DNA of 64,000 bases. Source: Brevibacterium sp. UCMA 11754 (GTDB lineage: Bacteria > Actinomycetota > Actinomycetes > Actinomycetales > Brevibacteriaceae). Location of the stretch: the NCBI RefSeq assembly GCF_021532275.1, contig NZ_JACBOT010000009.1:62001-126000 (forward strand), written 5' to 3'. A program made the position numbers and the translations under genes. Positions 20,041 to 28,072 of this stretch are shown one piece after another. The first letter of the stretch is position 1; each line of letters starts with the position of its first letter. The notes below the pieces were generated by a model. The model was not told the origin of the DNA. It ran no database searches and worked only from the letters and a program-made list of their open reading frames with translations.

Positions 20041-22173
20041 TCAGGCGTGCCCGGCCTGCTTCATCTGCCGCAGTTCCTTCTTGAGATCCGAGAGTTCATC
20101 CCTCAGGCGAGCAGCGAGCTCGAACTGCAGCTCCGCTGCCGCCGTGTGCATCTGCGAGGTCAGGGACTCGATGAGCTCGGTCAGGTCGGCTGCTGGTGGG
20201 CGCAGAGAACCGGACGTGCCTGCTGCCTGACGCTGTTCGTCGGTGAGCGTCGAGTTGTACCCGCGTTTGCCCTTGCCGTAGTCGAATTCGGTGAGGAGCT
20301 CACGCGTGTCCGCGTCCTCTCGCTGCAGCCGTTCGGTGATGTCGGCGATCTTCTTGACCAGCGGCATGGGGTCGATGCCGTGTTCCTTGTTGTGCGCGAC
20401 CTGTATCTCGCGTCGACGATCGGTCTCGTCGATGGCCTCACGCATGGACCTCGTGATGGTGTCGGCGTACATGTGAACCTGGCCGTTGATGTTACGAGCC
20501 GCGCGACCGATCGTCTGGATCAGGGAGGTGGCCGAACGCAGGAAGCCCTCCTTGTCGGCATCGAGGATGGCCACAAGGGAGACTTCTGGCAGGTCGAGGC
20601 CCTCACGCAGAAGGTTGATTCCGACGAGGACATCGAACTCGCCGCCCCTGAGCTCTGTCAGTAGTTCGACTCGGCGCAGGGTGTCGACGTCCGAGTGGAG
20701 GTACTGCACTCTCACATCGTGTTCGAGGAGGTAGTCCGTGAGATCCTCGGCCATCTTCTTCGTCAGCGTGGTGACCAGGACTCGTTCCTGAGCATCGACG
20801 CGAGTTCTGATCTCGTCGAGCAGGTCGTCGATCTGTCCCTTTGTCGGCTTGACGACGATCTCCGGGTCGACGAGACCAGTGGGTCGGATGATCTGCTGGA
20901 CGTAGCCATTCGCATTTCCCAGCTCGAAGTTGCCCGGAGTCGCCGACAGATACACCGCCTGTCCGATGCGTTCACGGAACTCGTCGAACTTCAGGGGCCT
21001 GTTGTCCATCGCGCTGGGGAGTCGGAATCCGTGTTCGACCAGCGTGCGCTTGCGCGACATGTCGCCTTCGTACATGCCGCCGATCTGAGGGATCGTGACG
21101 TGGGATTCGTCGATGACGAGGAGAAAGTCCTCTGGGAAGTAGTCGAGCAGACAGTTCGGTGCCGACCCGGCGGGACGTCCGTCGATGTGCCGGGAGTAGT
21201 TCTCGATGCCGGAGGTGAACCCCATCGACTCCATCATCTCGAGGTCATAGGTGGTGCGCATCTTCAGGCGTTGGGCCTCGAGGAGTTTGTTCTGCGATTC
21301 GAACTCGCTCAACCGCGTCTGCAGTTCGTTCTCGATCTCGCTGACGGCTCGCCCCATCCGGTTCTCACCTGCGACGTAGTGCGAAGCGGGGAAGACGTGG
21401 ATCGTCTCCTCTTCCCGGACGATCTCGCCTGTCAGAGGATGCAGCGTCTGAAGGGTTTCGATCTCGTCGCCGAAGAACTCGATCCGCAGGGCAAGTTCCT
21501 CATACTGCGGGATGATCTCGACGGTGTCGCCTCGGACGCGGAAAGTGCCACGTGTGAATGCCATGTCGTTGCGTGCGTACTGCATCGAAACGAAGCGTTT
21601 GAGGAGCTCGTCGCGGTCGCACTGTTCGCCCCGTTTGAGGGTCACCATCCGATCGACGTACTCCTCCGGTGTGCCCAGGCCGTAGATGCAGGACACGGTG
21701 GAGACGACGACGACGTCTCGGCGGGTCAGCAGGGAGTTCGTCGCGGAGTGGCGCAGACGTTCGACCTCATCGTTGACCGAGGAGTCCTTCTCGATGAAGG
21801 TGTCGGTCTGCGGGACGTAGGCCTCGGGCTGATAGTAGTCGTAGTAGGAGACGAAGTATTCGACCGCGTTGTTGGGCAGCAGCTGCCGGAACTCATTGGC
21901 CAACTGCGCGGCCAGAGTCTTGTTCGGTGCCATGATCAGGGTTGGTCGCTGAACCTGTTCGATCAGCCAGGCTGTGGTCGCGGACTTGCCTGTACCGGTG
22001 GCGCCCAGCAGCACGATGTCCCGCTCTCCCTGGTCGAGGCGCTCCGAGATCTCGGTGATTGCGGTGGGCTGATCGCCGGATGGAGAGTATTCGGAGACGA
22101 CTTCGAACGGGGCGACTGTGCGCGTGACATCGGGCCGGTGGCCGATGGCTGGCAGGGGACGTTTCGAGCTCAT
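20041..22173 (-). CDS. uvrB: excinuclease ABC subunit B
   Basis: UvrB is the helicase-like damage-verification subunit of nucleotide-excision repair. The 710-residue protein shows Walker [13 protein letters not shown] near 55-66, the beta-hairpin [12 protein letters not shown] near 105-116, the box II-like DESH, the Lys/Arg-rich motif [11 protein letters not shown] near 555, and a C-terminal UVR domain (about 655-690, [20 protein letters not shown]) that binds UvrC. A TAGTGT box six bases before the ATG, with TTCACT 17 bases further upstream, suggests a leaderless promoter. It is separated from uvrA and uvrC by the terC and helicase genes. Confidence 0.97.
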   Translation of the reverse strand: MSSKRPLPAIGHRPDVTRTVAPFEVVSEYSPSGDQPTAITEISERLDQGERDIVLLGATGTGKSATTAWLIEQVQRPTLIMAPNKTLAAQLANEFRQLLPNNAVEYFVSYYDYYQPEAYVPQTDTFIEKDSSVNDEVERLRHSATNSLLTRRDVVVVSTVSCIYGLGTPEEYVDRMVTLKRGEQCDRDELLKRFVSMQYARNDMAFTRGTFRVRGDTVEIIPQYEELALRIEFFGDEIETLQTLHPLTGEIVREEETIHVFPASHYVAGENRMGRAVSEIENELQTRLSEFESQNKLLEAQRLKMRTTYDLEMMESMGFTSGIENYSRHIDGRPAGSAPNCLLDYFPEDFLLVIDESHVTIPQIGGMYEGDMSRKRTLVEHGFRLPSAMDNRPLKFDEFRERIGQAVYLSATPGNFELGNANGYVQQIIRPTGLVDPEIVVKPTKGQIDDLLDEIRTRVDAQERVLVTTLTKKMAEDLTDYLLEHDVRVQYLHSDVDTLRRVELLTELRGGEFDVLVGINLLREGLDLPEVSLVAILDADKEGFLRSATSLIQTIGRAARNINGQVHMYADTITRSMREAIDETDRRREIQVAHNKEHGIDPMPLVKKIADITERLQREDADTRELLTEFDYGKGKRGYNSTLTDEQRQAAGTSGSLRPPAADLTELIESLTSQMHTAAAELQFELAARLRDELSDLKKELRQMKQAGHA

Positions 22174-22179
22174 GGTCCA

Positions 22180-22185
22180 ACACTA
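22180..22185 (-). promoter_or_regulatory. candidate leaderless promoter -10 of uvrB
   Basis: TAGTGT ends six bases before the uvrB ATG. A -35-like TTCACT is found 17 bases upstream of it. No Shine-Dalgarno is present, which fits a leaderless message. Confidence 0.5.
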
Positions 22186-22238
22186 ACCCTCGCCCATGAC
22201 ACAGTGAACCGCTGAGCCGAGACTCCGCTGTGAACTGC

Positions 22239-23399
22239 TCAGTCGAAGCTTGCTGGGACGAGTCGTCGGCGCATCGTCAGGAAGTACGATTCCTTCGCGT
22301 CCGCATATCCCGCGGTGTGCCCGTCGCGGGCATGGTCATCGGCCAGAGTTCGCTTCACCTGTGCGTACCTCTCGCGTTCGGCTGAGTCCGTGCGCATCAG
22401 TTCGACGAACTCCCGTGCGAAGACGGCACCGACGGAATCCTCGGTTCGGACATGAAGATTGACGGCCCGCCCCGGGTCCGTGTTCGCGTGGAATCGTTTG
22501 GACTCGAACTGCCCCTCGCCGAGGTTGTCGATCGCGTCATCGCCCGGATATCCCAGATCGGCCAGAGTGGCAGACAGGTCACGTGCGGTGTCGAGATCGG
22601 GCACGAGGAGCTGCAGGTCGATGACGTCCTTGGCCGCCAGGCCCCGAACAGCTGTGGAACCGATGTGGTCGATGCGGAACCGTGTGCCGATGCCGTGGTG
22701 CAGCTTCGCGATGATCCGCTGCGCCTGCATCGGCCAGTCCTGATCAGTCGGGTCGACGAGCTCGACCGGCCCCCGTTCCGCACGACGCTGAGCTTCCAGA
22801 TTGGCCGCGAACGGCAGAATCCGGTCGTCGACGAGGCGCGCAACTCTGTCCTGCGTCTGACTGACCGGCCCGGCATTGTCGATGATCACGTCGCAGACCG
22901 CATAGCGTTCTTCGTCGTCGGCCTGCCTTGCGATACGCGATTCGGCATCGGCGCGGTCCATGCCGCGGGCGCTCATCAGACGCTGCAGCCGGAGGTCGGG
23001 CGGAACGTCGACGAGAAGATTGAGGTGATAGGCAGGGGTCATCGCATTCTCGACCAGCAGCGGCACATCGTGAACGACCACCTCGGCGTCGGAATACCTG
23101 GCGAAGTGCTCGAGGGTGCGGTCGCGGATCGCGGGATGCATGAGTGCGTTCAGCGCGTCGGTCGACTCCTCGTCGACGAATGCCGCTGCTGCCAGCTGCG
23201 CCCGGTCGAGCCCTCCGTCGTCGGCGATGACATCGGCACCGAATCTCTCGGCAAGCTCCTCGAGCAGGGGCTCCCCCGGCGCGACGACCTCCCGGGCGAT
23301 CTTGTCGGCATCGATGATCACAGCACCATGTGCGGCGAGGATCTCGGACACGGTTGACTTCCCTGCACCGATTCCACCGGTGAGACCAATTTTCAGCAT
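22239..23399 (-). CDS. coaE: dephospho-CoA kinase with GrpB-type C-terminal domain
   Basis: The N-terminal part (about 1-200) is dephospho-CoA kinase, which adds the 3'-phosphate that completes coenzyme A; it has the P-loop LTGGIGAGKST at 6-16, IIDADKIAREVV near 28-39 and DVPLLVEN near 110. The C-terminal part (about 205-386) matches the GrpB/UPF0157 nucleotidyltransferase-like family, with FRIDHIGSTAVRGLAAKDVIDLQL. The same fusion is known in Mycobacterium, where the extra domain affects folding or regulation. A TAGGCT box at 23406-23411, overlapping the stop of the gene before it, lies six bases before the ATG. Confidence 0.95.
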   Translation of the reverse strand: MLKIGLTGGIGAGKSTVSEILAAHGAVIIDADKIAREVVAPGEPLLEELAERFGADVIADDGGLDRAQLAAAAFVDEESTDALNALMHPAIRDRTLEHFARYSDAEVVVHDVPLLVENAMTPAYHLNLLVDVPPDLRLQRLMSARGMDRADAESRIARQADDEERYAVCDVIIDNAGPVSQTQDRVARLVDDRILPFAANLEAQRRAERGPVELVDPTDQDWPMQAQRIIAKLHHGIGTRFRIDHIGSTAVRGLAAKDVIDLQLLVPDLDTARDLSATLADLGYPGDDAIDNLGEGQFESKRFHANTDPGRAVNLHVRTEDSVGAVFAREFVELMRTDSAERERYAQVKRTLADDHARDGHTAGYADAKESYFLTMRRRLVPASFD

Positions 23400-23405
23400 G
23401 AGCTC

Positions 23406-23411
23406 AGCCTA
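23406..23411 (-). promoter_or_regulatory. candidate leaderless promoter -10 of coaE
   Basis: TAGGCT lies six bases before the coaE ATG and shares bases with the stop codon of the upstream membrane-protein gene. No ribosome site is seen. Confidence 0.45.
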
Positions 23412-25229
23412 ACGATTCAGCGGGTAGACCAGTACCCCGTCGTCGGCGAAGGAGGGTGTGCCGAGACTGGCGTTGAGGAAGTCCTCGTACTCTCCGGGCT
23501 CGCCGGGCAGGAGCGGCGCATCCGGGGCAAGGACCACGTAGTCGACCCCTGAGCCACGCAGCTCATCGACGGCTGCGCTGACCTCACCGCTGTCAGGGTC
23601 AGGGAAGGGTGCGCTCGAGTACACCGTCTCGTGCAGCAGCTCGTCGAGAGCGTCCTCGGGTGCCACATATGTGACTGCCGCATCGGGGCTCGAACCGATG
23701 AAGTAGCCGCCCGTCTCCCGATAGTGGAAACCGCTCACGGACTGCCACACCATGGCTTCATCGGCATGTGGTTCGGCCCAGGCCAGAGGGCGGGGTACGG
23801 TCTTGACGACTGCTCCGGCGGGTACCACCTCGGCGATGGAATCGGTGTAGAAGTCGGGCACGTAGACCTCACGTGAGTTCTGCACACCGGGGATCACGCA
23901 GACCGCGGCGACCACCAGCAGGCCCAGCAGAGCTTGGGCGGAGTGCCTCCGAATATGGCCGAGGGCCCATTGCAGTCCGCAGCCCAGGATCGCGAACAGT
24001 GCAATCGTCGAATGCAGTACCAGGCGCATGGGGAGGATGTTGTTGAGCACCGGTATGGCTTCGACGAGCGCGAAGGGACCGGTTTCGAAGACGGCCGTCC
24101 CGTTGAAGAGGACCGGTGAGCCCAGTGATAGGACGAAGACCAGGAGCCCCGTCGCCGAGGCGATGCGCAGAATCGTCGCATACCTGGGGCTGCGCACGAG
24201 GCAGATGACGATGACGGCAGCGGCGATGAGCGCGGGAACTCCGACGTAGGCCCCGAGCTCTGCGGCATCGATGTCCATCACGCGCGGGATCGGCGATGAA
24301 CCGGACCCGAGAAGGGTCGGACCTGCGGGGATGATGGGATCGAGCAGGTCTGTGTTCCATACCCCGTGGGGTCTGATCGCACCGTCGGGAGCGTTCGGTC
24401 CGCGCATCGTGAGCAGGAGCGGCAGTGCGATGAACAGGGCAAGTGCGGAGCCGAGCACACCTCCCAGCGCCAACCGGACCCAATTTGTCAGCGTCCGGGC
24501 CTTCCGTCCGAAGACGGCGATGCCCACCAGCAGACACAGCGCGGCGATGAAAGTGCCGGCGAGGACCTCGGTGGAGACGTAGAACTGGAATCCCAGGACG
24601 GCTCCCAGGCCGAGGCTCAGCGTCCAGAACTCACGATTGAAGAGCACGGACGAGGGCGTGCGGAACAGCAGTCGAATGATGATGAGTGCCACCAGCGGTG
24701 GTGCCACGGCGAATGCGAGATTGGGATGGCCTGAGGTCTGGGCGATCACGTAGCTGGAGAAGCCAACACCGCCGGCTGCGAGGAAGGCGGGGATTCGGGT
24801 CAGGAAACGCGTGAAGAGTGCTGCGGTCGCGAGGCTGACCAGGACCGGGATGGAGATGATGAGGAGGTTGTAGCTGACGATGGGTCCGGCCGCCCAGGTG
24901 ACAGGGGCCAGGATCAGGGCCAGTCCGGCCAGGGACGTGTTCCAGGCACCATTGACACCCCCGTTGAGGGTGTTCATCGCCTCCGTGTAGAGAAGCCCGT
25001 TCGCTGTTCCCGCTGGGGTTCCGTCAGTGCCGAAGCCCAGTTGGGTGGCGACGATGTCCGCCGCGTGCCCGAGCCACCAGATGAAGAGTGATGAGTCGTC
25101 GTTGCCGGCGGCGACCTGCCCTCCGGGATCGGCGGCGACCTGCCCGAACACGCAGATGCTGGCGACAGTGAGCAGCAGCGCGTACCACAGCCATGGTCGG
25201 GCTCGCTGTCGCAGAGTGGGTGCATACAC
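23409..25229 (-). CDS. polytopic membrane protein, GT-C-like, function unknown
   Basis: I cannot name this gene. The 606-residue product has about 11-13 hydrophobic segments up to about residue 460, then a soluble C-terminal part of about 145 residues. The loop after the first helix has NDDSSLFIWWLGHAA, like the acidic first loop of GT-C glycosyltransferases that use lipid-linked sugars. The C-terminal part has ETGGYFIGSSPD and GVDYVVLAPDAP, also seen in that kind of membrane protein. The longest frame begins at 25298, but that start would lie upstream of the rpsA terminator. The GTG at 25229 follows GGGAG by seven bases and fits better. That GGGAG is part of the terminator stem. Confidence 0.7.
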   Translation of the reverse strand: MYAPTLRQRARPWLWYALLLTVASICVFGQVAADPGGQVAAGNDDSSLFIWWLGHAADIVATQLGFGTDGTPAGTANGLLYTEAMNTLNGGVNGAWNTSLAGLALILAPVTWAAGPIVSYNLLIISIPVLVSLATAALFTRFLTRIPAFLAAGGVGFSSYVIAQTSGHPNLAFAVAPPLVALIIIRLLFRTPSSVLFNREFWTLSLGLGAVLGFQFYVSTEVLAGTFIAALCLLVGIAVFGRKARTLTNWVRLALGGVLGSALALFIALPLLLTMRGPNAPDGAIRPHGVWNTDLLDPIIPAGPTLLGSGSSPIPRVMDIDAAELGAYVGVPALIAAAVIVICLVRSPRYATILRIASATGLLVFVLSLGSPVLFNGTAVFETGPFALVEAIPVLNNILPMRLVLHSTIALFAILGCGLQWALGHIRRHSAQALLGLLVVAAVCVIPGVQNSREVYVPDFYTDSIAEVVPAGAVVKTVPRPLAWAEPHADEAMVWQSVSGFHYRETGGYFIGSSPDAAVTYVAPEDALDELLHETVYSSAPFPDPDSGEVSAAVDELRGSGVDYVVLAPDAPLLPGEPGEYEDFLNASLGTPSFADDGVLVYPLNR

Positions 25230-25230
25230 A

Positions 25231-25262
25231 AAGGGCTCCCGATCAATCGACCGGGAGCCCTT
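25231..25262 (-). terminator. rpsA terminator, overlapping the next gene's ribosome site
   Basis: AAGGGCTCCCG (25231-25241) and CGGGAGCCCTT (25252-25262) form an 11-base perfect stem with a 10-base loop, starting 13 bases after the rpsA stop. The arm nearer the downstream gene carries its GGGAG ribosome-binding sequence, so the folded hairpin would hide that site. Confidence 0.85.
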
Positions 25263-25275
25263 GTGAGTGCTGTTA

Positions 25276-26763
25276 TCAGCTGCCTGCAAGCTTCTCACGC
25301 AGAGCTGCGAGAGCTTCGTCGCTGGCCAGTGTTCCTTCGTCGCCTGCCTCTTCCGAGGAGAACGATCCGGTGGCTGGTGCAGCTTCGGCAGGAGCGCTGC
25401 CGGCCTCTTCGGAGCCTGCTTCGGCGTCCGCAGCGATGGCCTTGGCGACCTGCTTCTTGTGCTCTTCCCAACGCTCCTGAGCGGCAGCGTACTGCTGCTC
25501 CCAGATCTCGCGCTGTGAATCGAAGCCTTCCATCCACTCGTTGGTCTCGGGATCGAAGCCTTCTGGGTACTTGTAGTTGCCGTCTTCGTCGTATTCCTGC
25601 GGCATGCCGTAGAGGGCAGGGTCGAGGAATTCGTCGGCCTCGGGGTCGACGCCCTCGTTCGCCTGCTTCAGCGACAGCGAGATGCGGCGGCGTTCGAGGT
25701 CGATGTCGATGACCTTGACGTAGATGGTCTCGTCAACGGAGACGACCTGCTCCGGCAGGTCCACGTGGCGAACTGCGAGTTCGGAGATGTGGACGAGGCC
25801 TTCGATGCCGTCTTCGACGCGCACGAACGCACCGAACGGAACCAGCTTGGTGACCTTGCCGGGAACGATCTGGCCGATGACGTGGGTGCGAGCGAAGTGC
25901 TGCCATGGGTCTTCCTGAGTCGCTTTGAGCGACAGGGAGACACGTTCGCGATCCATATCGACGTCGAGCACCTCAACGGTGACCTCGTCACCGACGGTGA
26001 CGACCTCACCTGGGTGATCGATGTGCTTCCAGGACAGTTCGGAGACGTGAACGAGTCCGTCGACACCACCGAGGTCGACGAATGCACCGAAGTTGACGAT
26101 CGAAGACACGACGCCGGGACGGACCTGGCCCTTCTGGAGGGTCTGCAGGAAGTCGTGGCGGACCGCGGACTGGGTCTGCTCGAGCCATGCGCGACGGGAC
26201 AGAACGACGTTGTTGCGGTTCTTGTCCAGTTCGATGATCTTGGCTTCGACCTGCTGGCCGATGTAAGGAGCCAGATCGCGGACGCGACGCATCTCAACGA
26301 GGGAAGCAGGCAGGAAGCCGCGCAGACCGATGTCCACGATCAGGCCGCCCTTGACAACCTCGATGACGGTACCGGTGACAACACCGTCGTCTTCCTTGAT
26401 CTTCTCGATGTCGCCCCAGGCGCGCTCGTACTGCGCACGCTTCTTGGACAACATGAGTCGGCCTTCTTTGTCTTCCTTCTGAAGAACGAGGGCTTCGATT
26501 TCGTCCCCGACCTCGACGACTTCGCCGGGATCGACATCATGCTTGATGGAGAGTTCTCGCGAAAGGACGACGCCTTCCGTCTTGTATCCGATGTCGACGA
26601 GCACTTCGTCGCGATCGACCTTGACGACGGTGCCCTCAACGATGTCGCCATCGTTGAAGTACTTGATCGTCTCGTCGACTGCGGCGAGAAAGTCCTCAGC
26701 GGTTCCGATGTCGTTGACAGCGACCTGCTTCGGCTGCACCGATTCCGGCGTGGTGGTGGTCAT
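25276..26763 (-). CDS. rpsA: 30S ribosomal protein S1
   Basis: S1 helps the 30S subunit bind and unfold mRNA. The 495-residue product has four S1 OB-fold repeats, as usual in actinobacteria: about 33-105 (GDIVEGTVVKVD), 120-190 (GVVTGTVIEVVKGGLIVDIG), 205-275 (GQVRPGVVSSIVNFGAFVDLG) and 290-360 (GQIVPGKVTKLVPFGAFVRVE). An acidic Ala/Glu-rich tail follows. The ATG at 26763 (MTTTTPES) is chosen; the open frame continues upstream through the promoter and cannot be coding. A TTGACA -35 lies about 130 bases before the start, giving a leader of about 95 bases. Confidence 0.97.
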   Translation of the reverse strand: MTTTTPESVQPKQVAVNDIGTAEDFLAAVDETIKYFNDGDIVEGTVVKVDRDEVLVDIGYKTEGVVLSRELSIKHDVDPGEVVEVGDEIEALVLQKEDKEGRLMLSKKRAQYERAWGDIEKIKEDDGVVTGTVIEVVKGGLIVDIGLRGFLPASLVEMRRVRDLAPYIGQQVEAKIIELDKNRNNVVLSRRAWLEQTQSAVRHDFLQTLQKGQVRPGVVSSIVNFGAFVDLGGVDGLVHVSELSWKHIDHPGEVVTVGDEVTVEVLDVDMDRERVSLSLKATQEDPWQHFARTHVIGQIVPGKVTKLVPFGAFVRVEDGIEGLVHISELAVRHVDLPEQVVSVDETIYVKVIDIDLERRRISLSLKQANEGVDPEADEFLDPALYGMPQEYDEDGNYKYPEGFDPETNEWMEGFDSQREIWEQQYAAAQERWEEHKKQVAKAIAADAEAGSEEAGSAPAEAAPATGSFSSEEAGDEGTLASDEALAALREKLAGS

Positions 26764-26865
26764 ATAGGTTGGGACTCCGATGGAATTATGGTCCAGATCC
26801 GATACTCTGAGGCGATGCTGTGAAACAGCCCGAGAACTGGATCCGGTCTCGATTACGATTTTGGA

Positions 26866-26895
26866 CATGTATGCATACGCGCATACGGTTGTCAA
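26866..26895 (-). promoter_or_regulatory. rpsA promoter
   Basis: A consensus -35 TTGACA is on the minus strand at 26890-26895. With an 18-base spacer the -10 would be TACATG (26866-26871); the -10 is only a partial match. The spacer holds the near-palindromic GTATGCGCGTATGCATAC. The gap from here to the methyltransferase start at 26968 contains no gene. Confidence 0.6.
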
Positions 26896-26967
26896 TACTA
26901 GCATCATCCATGGCGTGAATGCACGCCGAAGTCGGAAACAGAACATGGCGATCGCCACGGAGGAATG

Positions 26968-27807
26968 ATGAGCGACGGAAGTTATCAGGCCGAGGTCATC
27001 AGCGGCGGCTATCTGCCCATCGATGAAGAGGCATCAGTCCGCGCCAACAGAGGCTATTGGGACAATTCTGCCGAGGATTACCTGGCCGAGCACGGCAGTG
27101 CGCTCGGCGACACAGATTTCATCTGGTGCCCAGAGGGAATCCGCGAATCCGATGTGAATCTGCTCGGCAATGTCGCTCGCAGGCAGATCCTCGAGGTCGG
27201 CTGCGGAGCCGGGCAGTGCTCGCGCTGGCTGGCCGAGGAAGGGGCGATCGCGACCGGCGTCGACGTATCCTCAGGCATGCTCGAGCAGGCCTCCAGACTT
27301 CAGCGCGAACACCCGCTCAGCGACGATGCCACTCCCCCGACTTTCCTCCACGCCGATGCCCGACAGCTGCCGTTCGCGTCGAACAGCTTCGATGTCGGGT
27401 TCTCCTCCTACGGCGCACTGCCCTTCGTGAAGGACGCCGATGTCGTCTTCTCCGAGGTCGCTCGTGTGCTTCGACCGGGCGGACGGTGGGCCTTCTCCAC
27501 CACCCACCCGCTGCGCTGGATGTTTCCCGATGTACCCGGCGAAGCGGGGCTGACCGTCGAGTACTCATACTTCGACCGCACGCCGTACGTGGAGATCTCC
27601 GCGGACGGGCAGCCGGTGTACGCCGAGCACCACCGGACAATGGGCGATTGGGTGAATCTGCTGGTCACGGCCGGCTTCACAATCGATTCGGTGACCGAGC
27701 CGGAATGGCCGGAGTCCAATCAGACCGCCTGGGGCGGCTGGTCTCCCCTGCGCGGTTCGCTCATGCCCGGCACCGTCATCTTCTCCACCACTCTGAATAA
27801 GGACTGA
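26968..27807 (+). CDS. class I SAM-dependent methyltransferase
   Basis: A 279-residue methyltransferase of unknown substrate. The SAM-binding motif I is ILEVGCGAGQCSRWL near 72-86, followed by the acidic GVDVSSGMLEQA near 95-106, motif II-like HADARQLPFASNSFDVGFSSY and motif III RVLRPGGRWAFST. The C-terminal part (EYSYFDRTPYVEI, HHRTMGDWVNLLVTAGF) resembles family members often found near rpsA in actinobacteria. Two ATG codons are adjacent; the second (26968) sits at a better distance from GGAGG at 26959-26963. The gene is transcribed divergently from rpsA. Confidence 0.85.
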   Translation: MSDGSYQAEVISGGYLPIDEEASVRANRGYWDNSAEDYLAEHGSALGDTDFIWCPEGIRESDVNLLGNVARRQILEVGCGAGQCSRWLAEEGAIATGVDVSSGMLEQASRLQREHPLSDDATPPTFLHADARQLPFASNSFDVGFSSYGALPFVKDADVVFSEVARVLRPGGRWAFSTTHPLRWMFPDVPGEAGLTVEYSYFDRTPYVEISADGQPVYAEHHRTMGDWVNLLVTAGFTIDSVTEPEWPESNQTAWGGWSPLRGSLMPGTVIFSTTLNKD

Positions 27808-27872
27808 CTCCCGCACTGCTATTGCTGCGCACCCGCCAGGGTCTCCGCCGCGAACTGCAATGCACAGCACAG

Positions 27873-27896
27873 CACCTCTTCACCTCTTCACCTCTT
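27873..27896. repeat. three tandem 8-base repeats (CACCTCTT)
   Basis: CACCTCTT occurs three times head to tail without error in the gap after the methyltransferase gene. It is a short simple repeat with no evident function. Confidence 0.8.
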
Positions 27897-27925
27897 CGTC
27901 GACCTCACTTCGCACTGAACCTGCG

Positions 27926-27983
27926 TTCATTGTGCGATTACGTTCGCCCACAGCCGCATTCTCGAACGTAATCGCACAATGAA
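27926..27983. repeat. perfect 21-base inverted repeat, 16-base spacer
   Basis: The arms are 27926-27946 and 27963-27983, exactly complementary over 21 bases. The right arm ends with ATCGCACAATGAA. The transcript would form a long hairpin with a 16-base loop. The element sits between the convergent methyltransferase and polA genes and may terminate both. The stem is unusually AT-rich for this genome and no T-run follows, unlike the other terminators in the window, so it may instead be a member of a dispersed repeat family. Confidence 0.85.
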
Positions 27984-27987
27984 TCCC

Positions 27988-28072
27988 GGTTCACGTTCGC
28001 GTGAGGTTCACGTTCGCGTGAGGTTTACGTCCGCGTGAGGTTTACCTCCGCGTCTGGTTCACCTCTGCGTCA
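27988..28072. repeat. five tandem 17-base repeats ending on the polA stop
   Basis: Units start at 27988, 28005, 28022, 28039 and 28056. The first two are identical (GGTTCACGTTCGCGTGA); the next three drift by 2, 5 and 4 positions from it. Each intact unit holds TCACG-TTCG-CGTGA, a five-pair hairpin with a four-base loop. The last three bases of unit five are the polA stop codon, so the array abuts the coding region exactly. Confidence 0.85.

Noticed and set aside
20695..22215. A 506-codon open frame antisense to uvrB
   Set aside because: It mirrors uvrB codons in a high-GC genome, has no recognisable motifs or ribosome site, and uvrB is certain.
15739..22240. A LexA (SOS) box before uvrA or uvrB
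   Set aside because: No GAAC-N4-GTTC-type site was seen in the gaps before uvrB, the helicase gene or uvrA.
28022..28072. A CRISPR array in the polA repeat element
   Set aside because: Units abut with no spacers, are only 17 bases long and drift; there are no cas genes.
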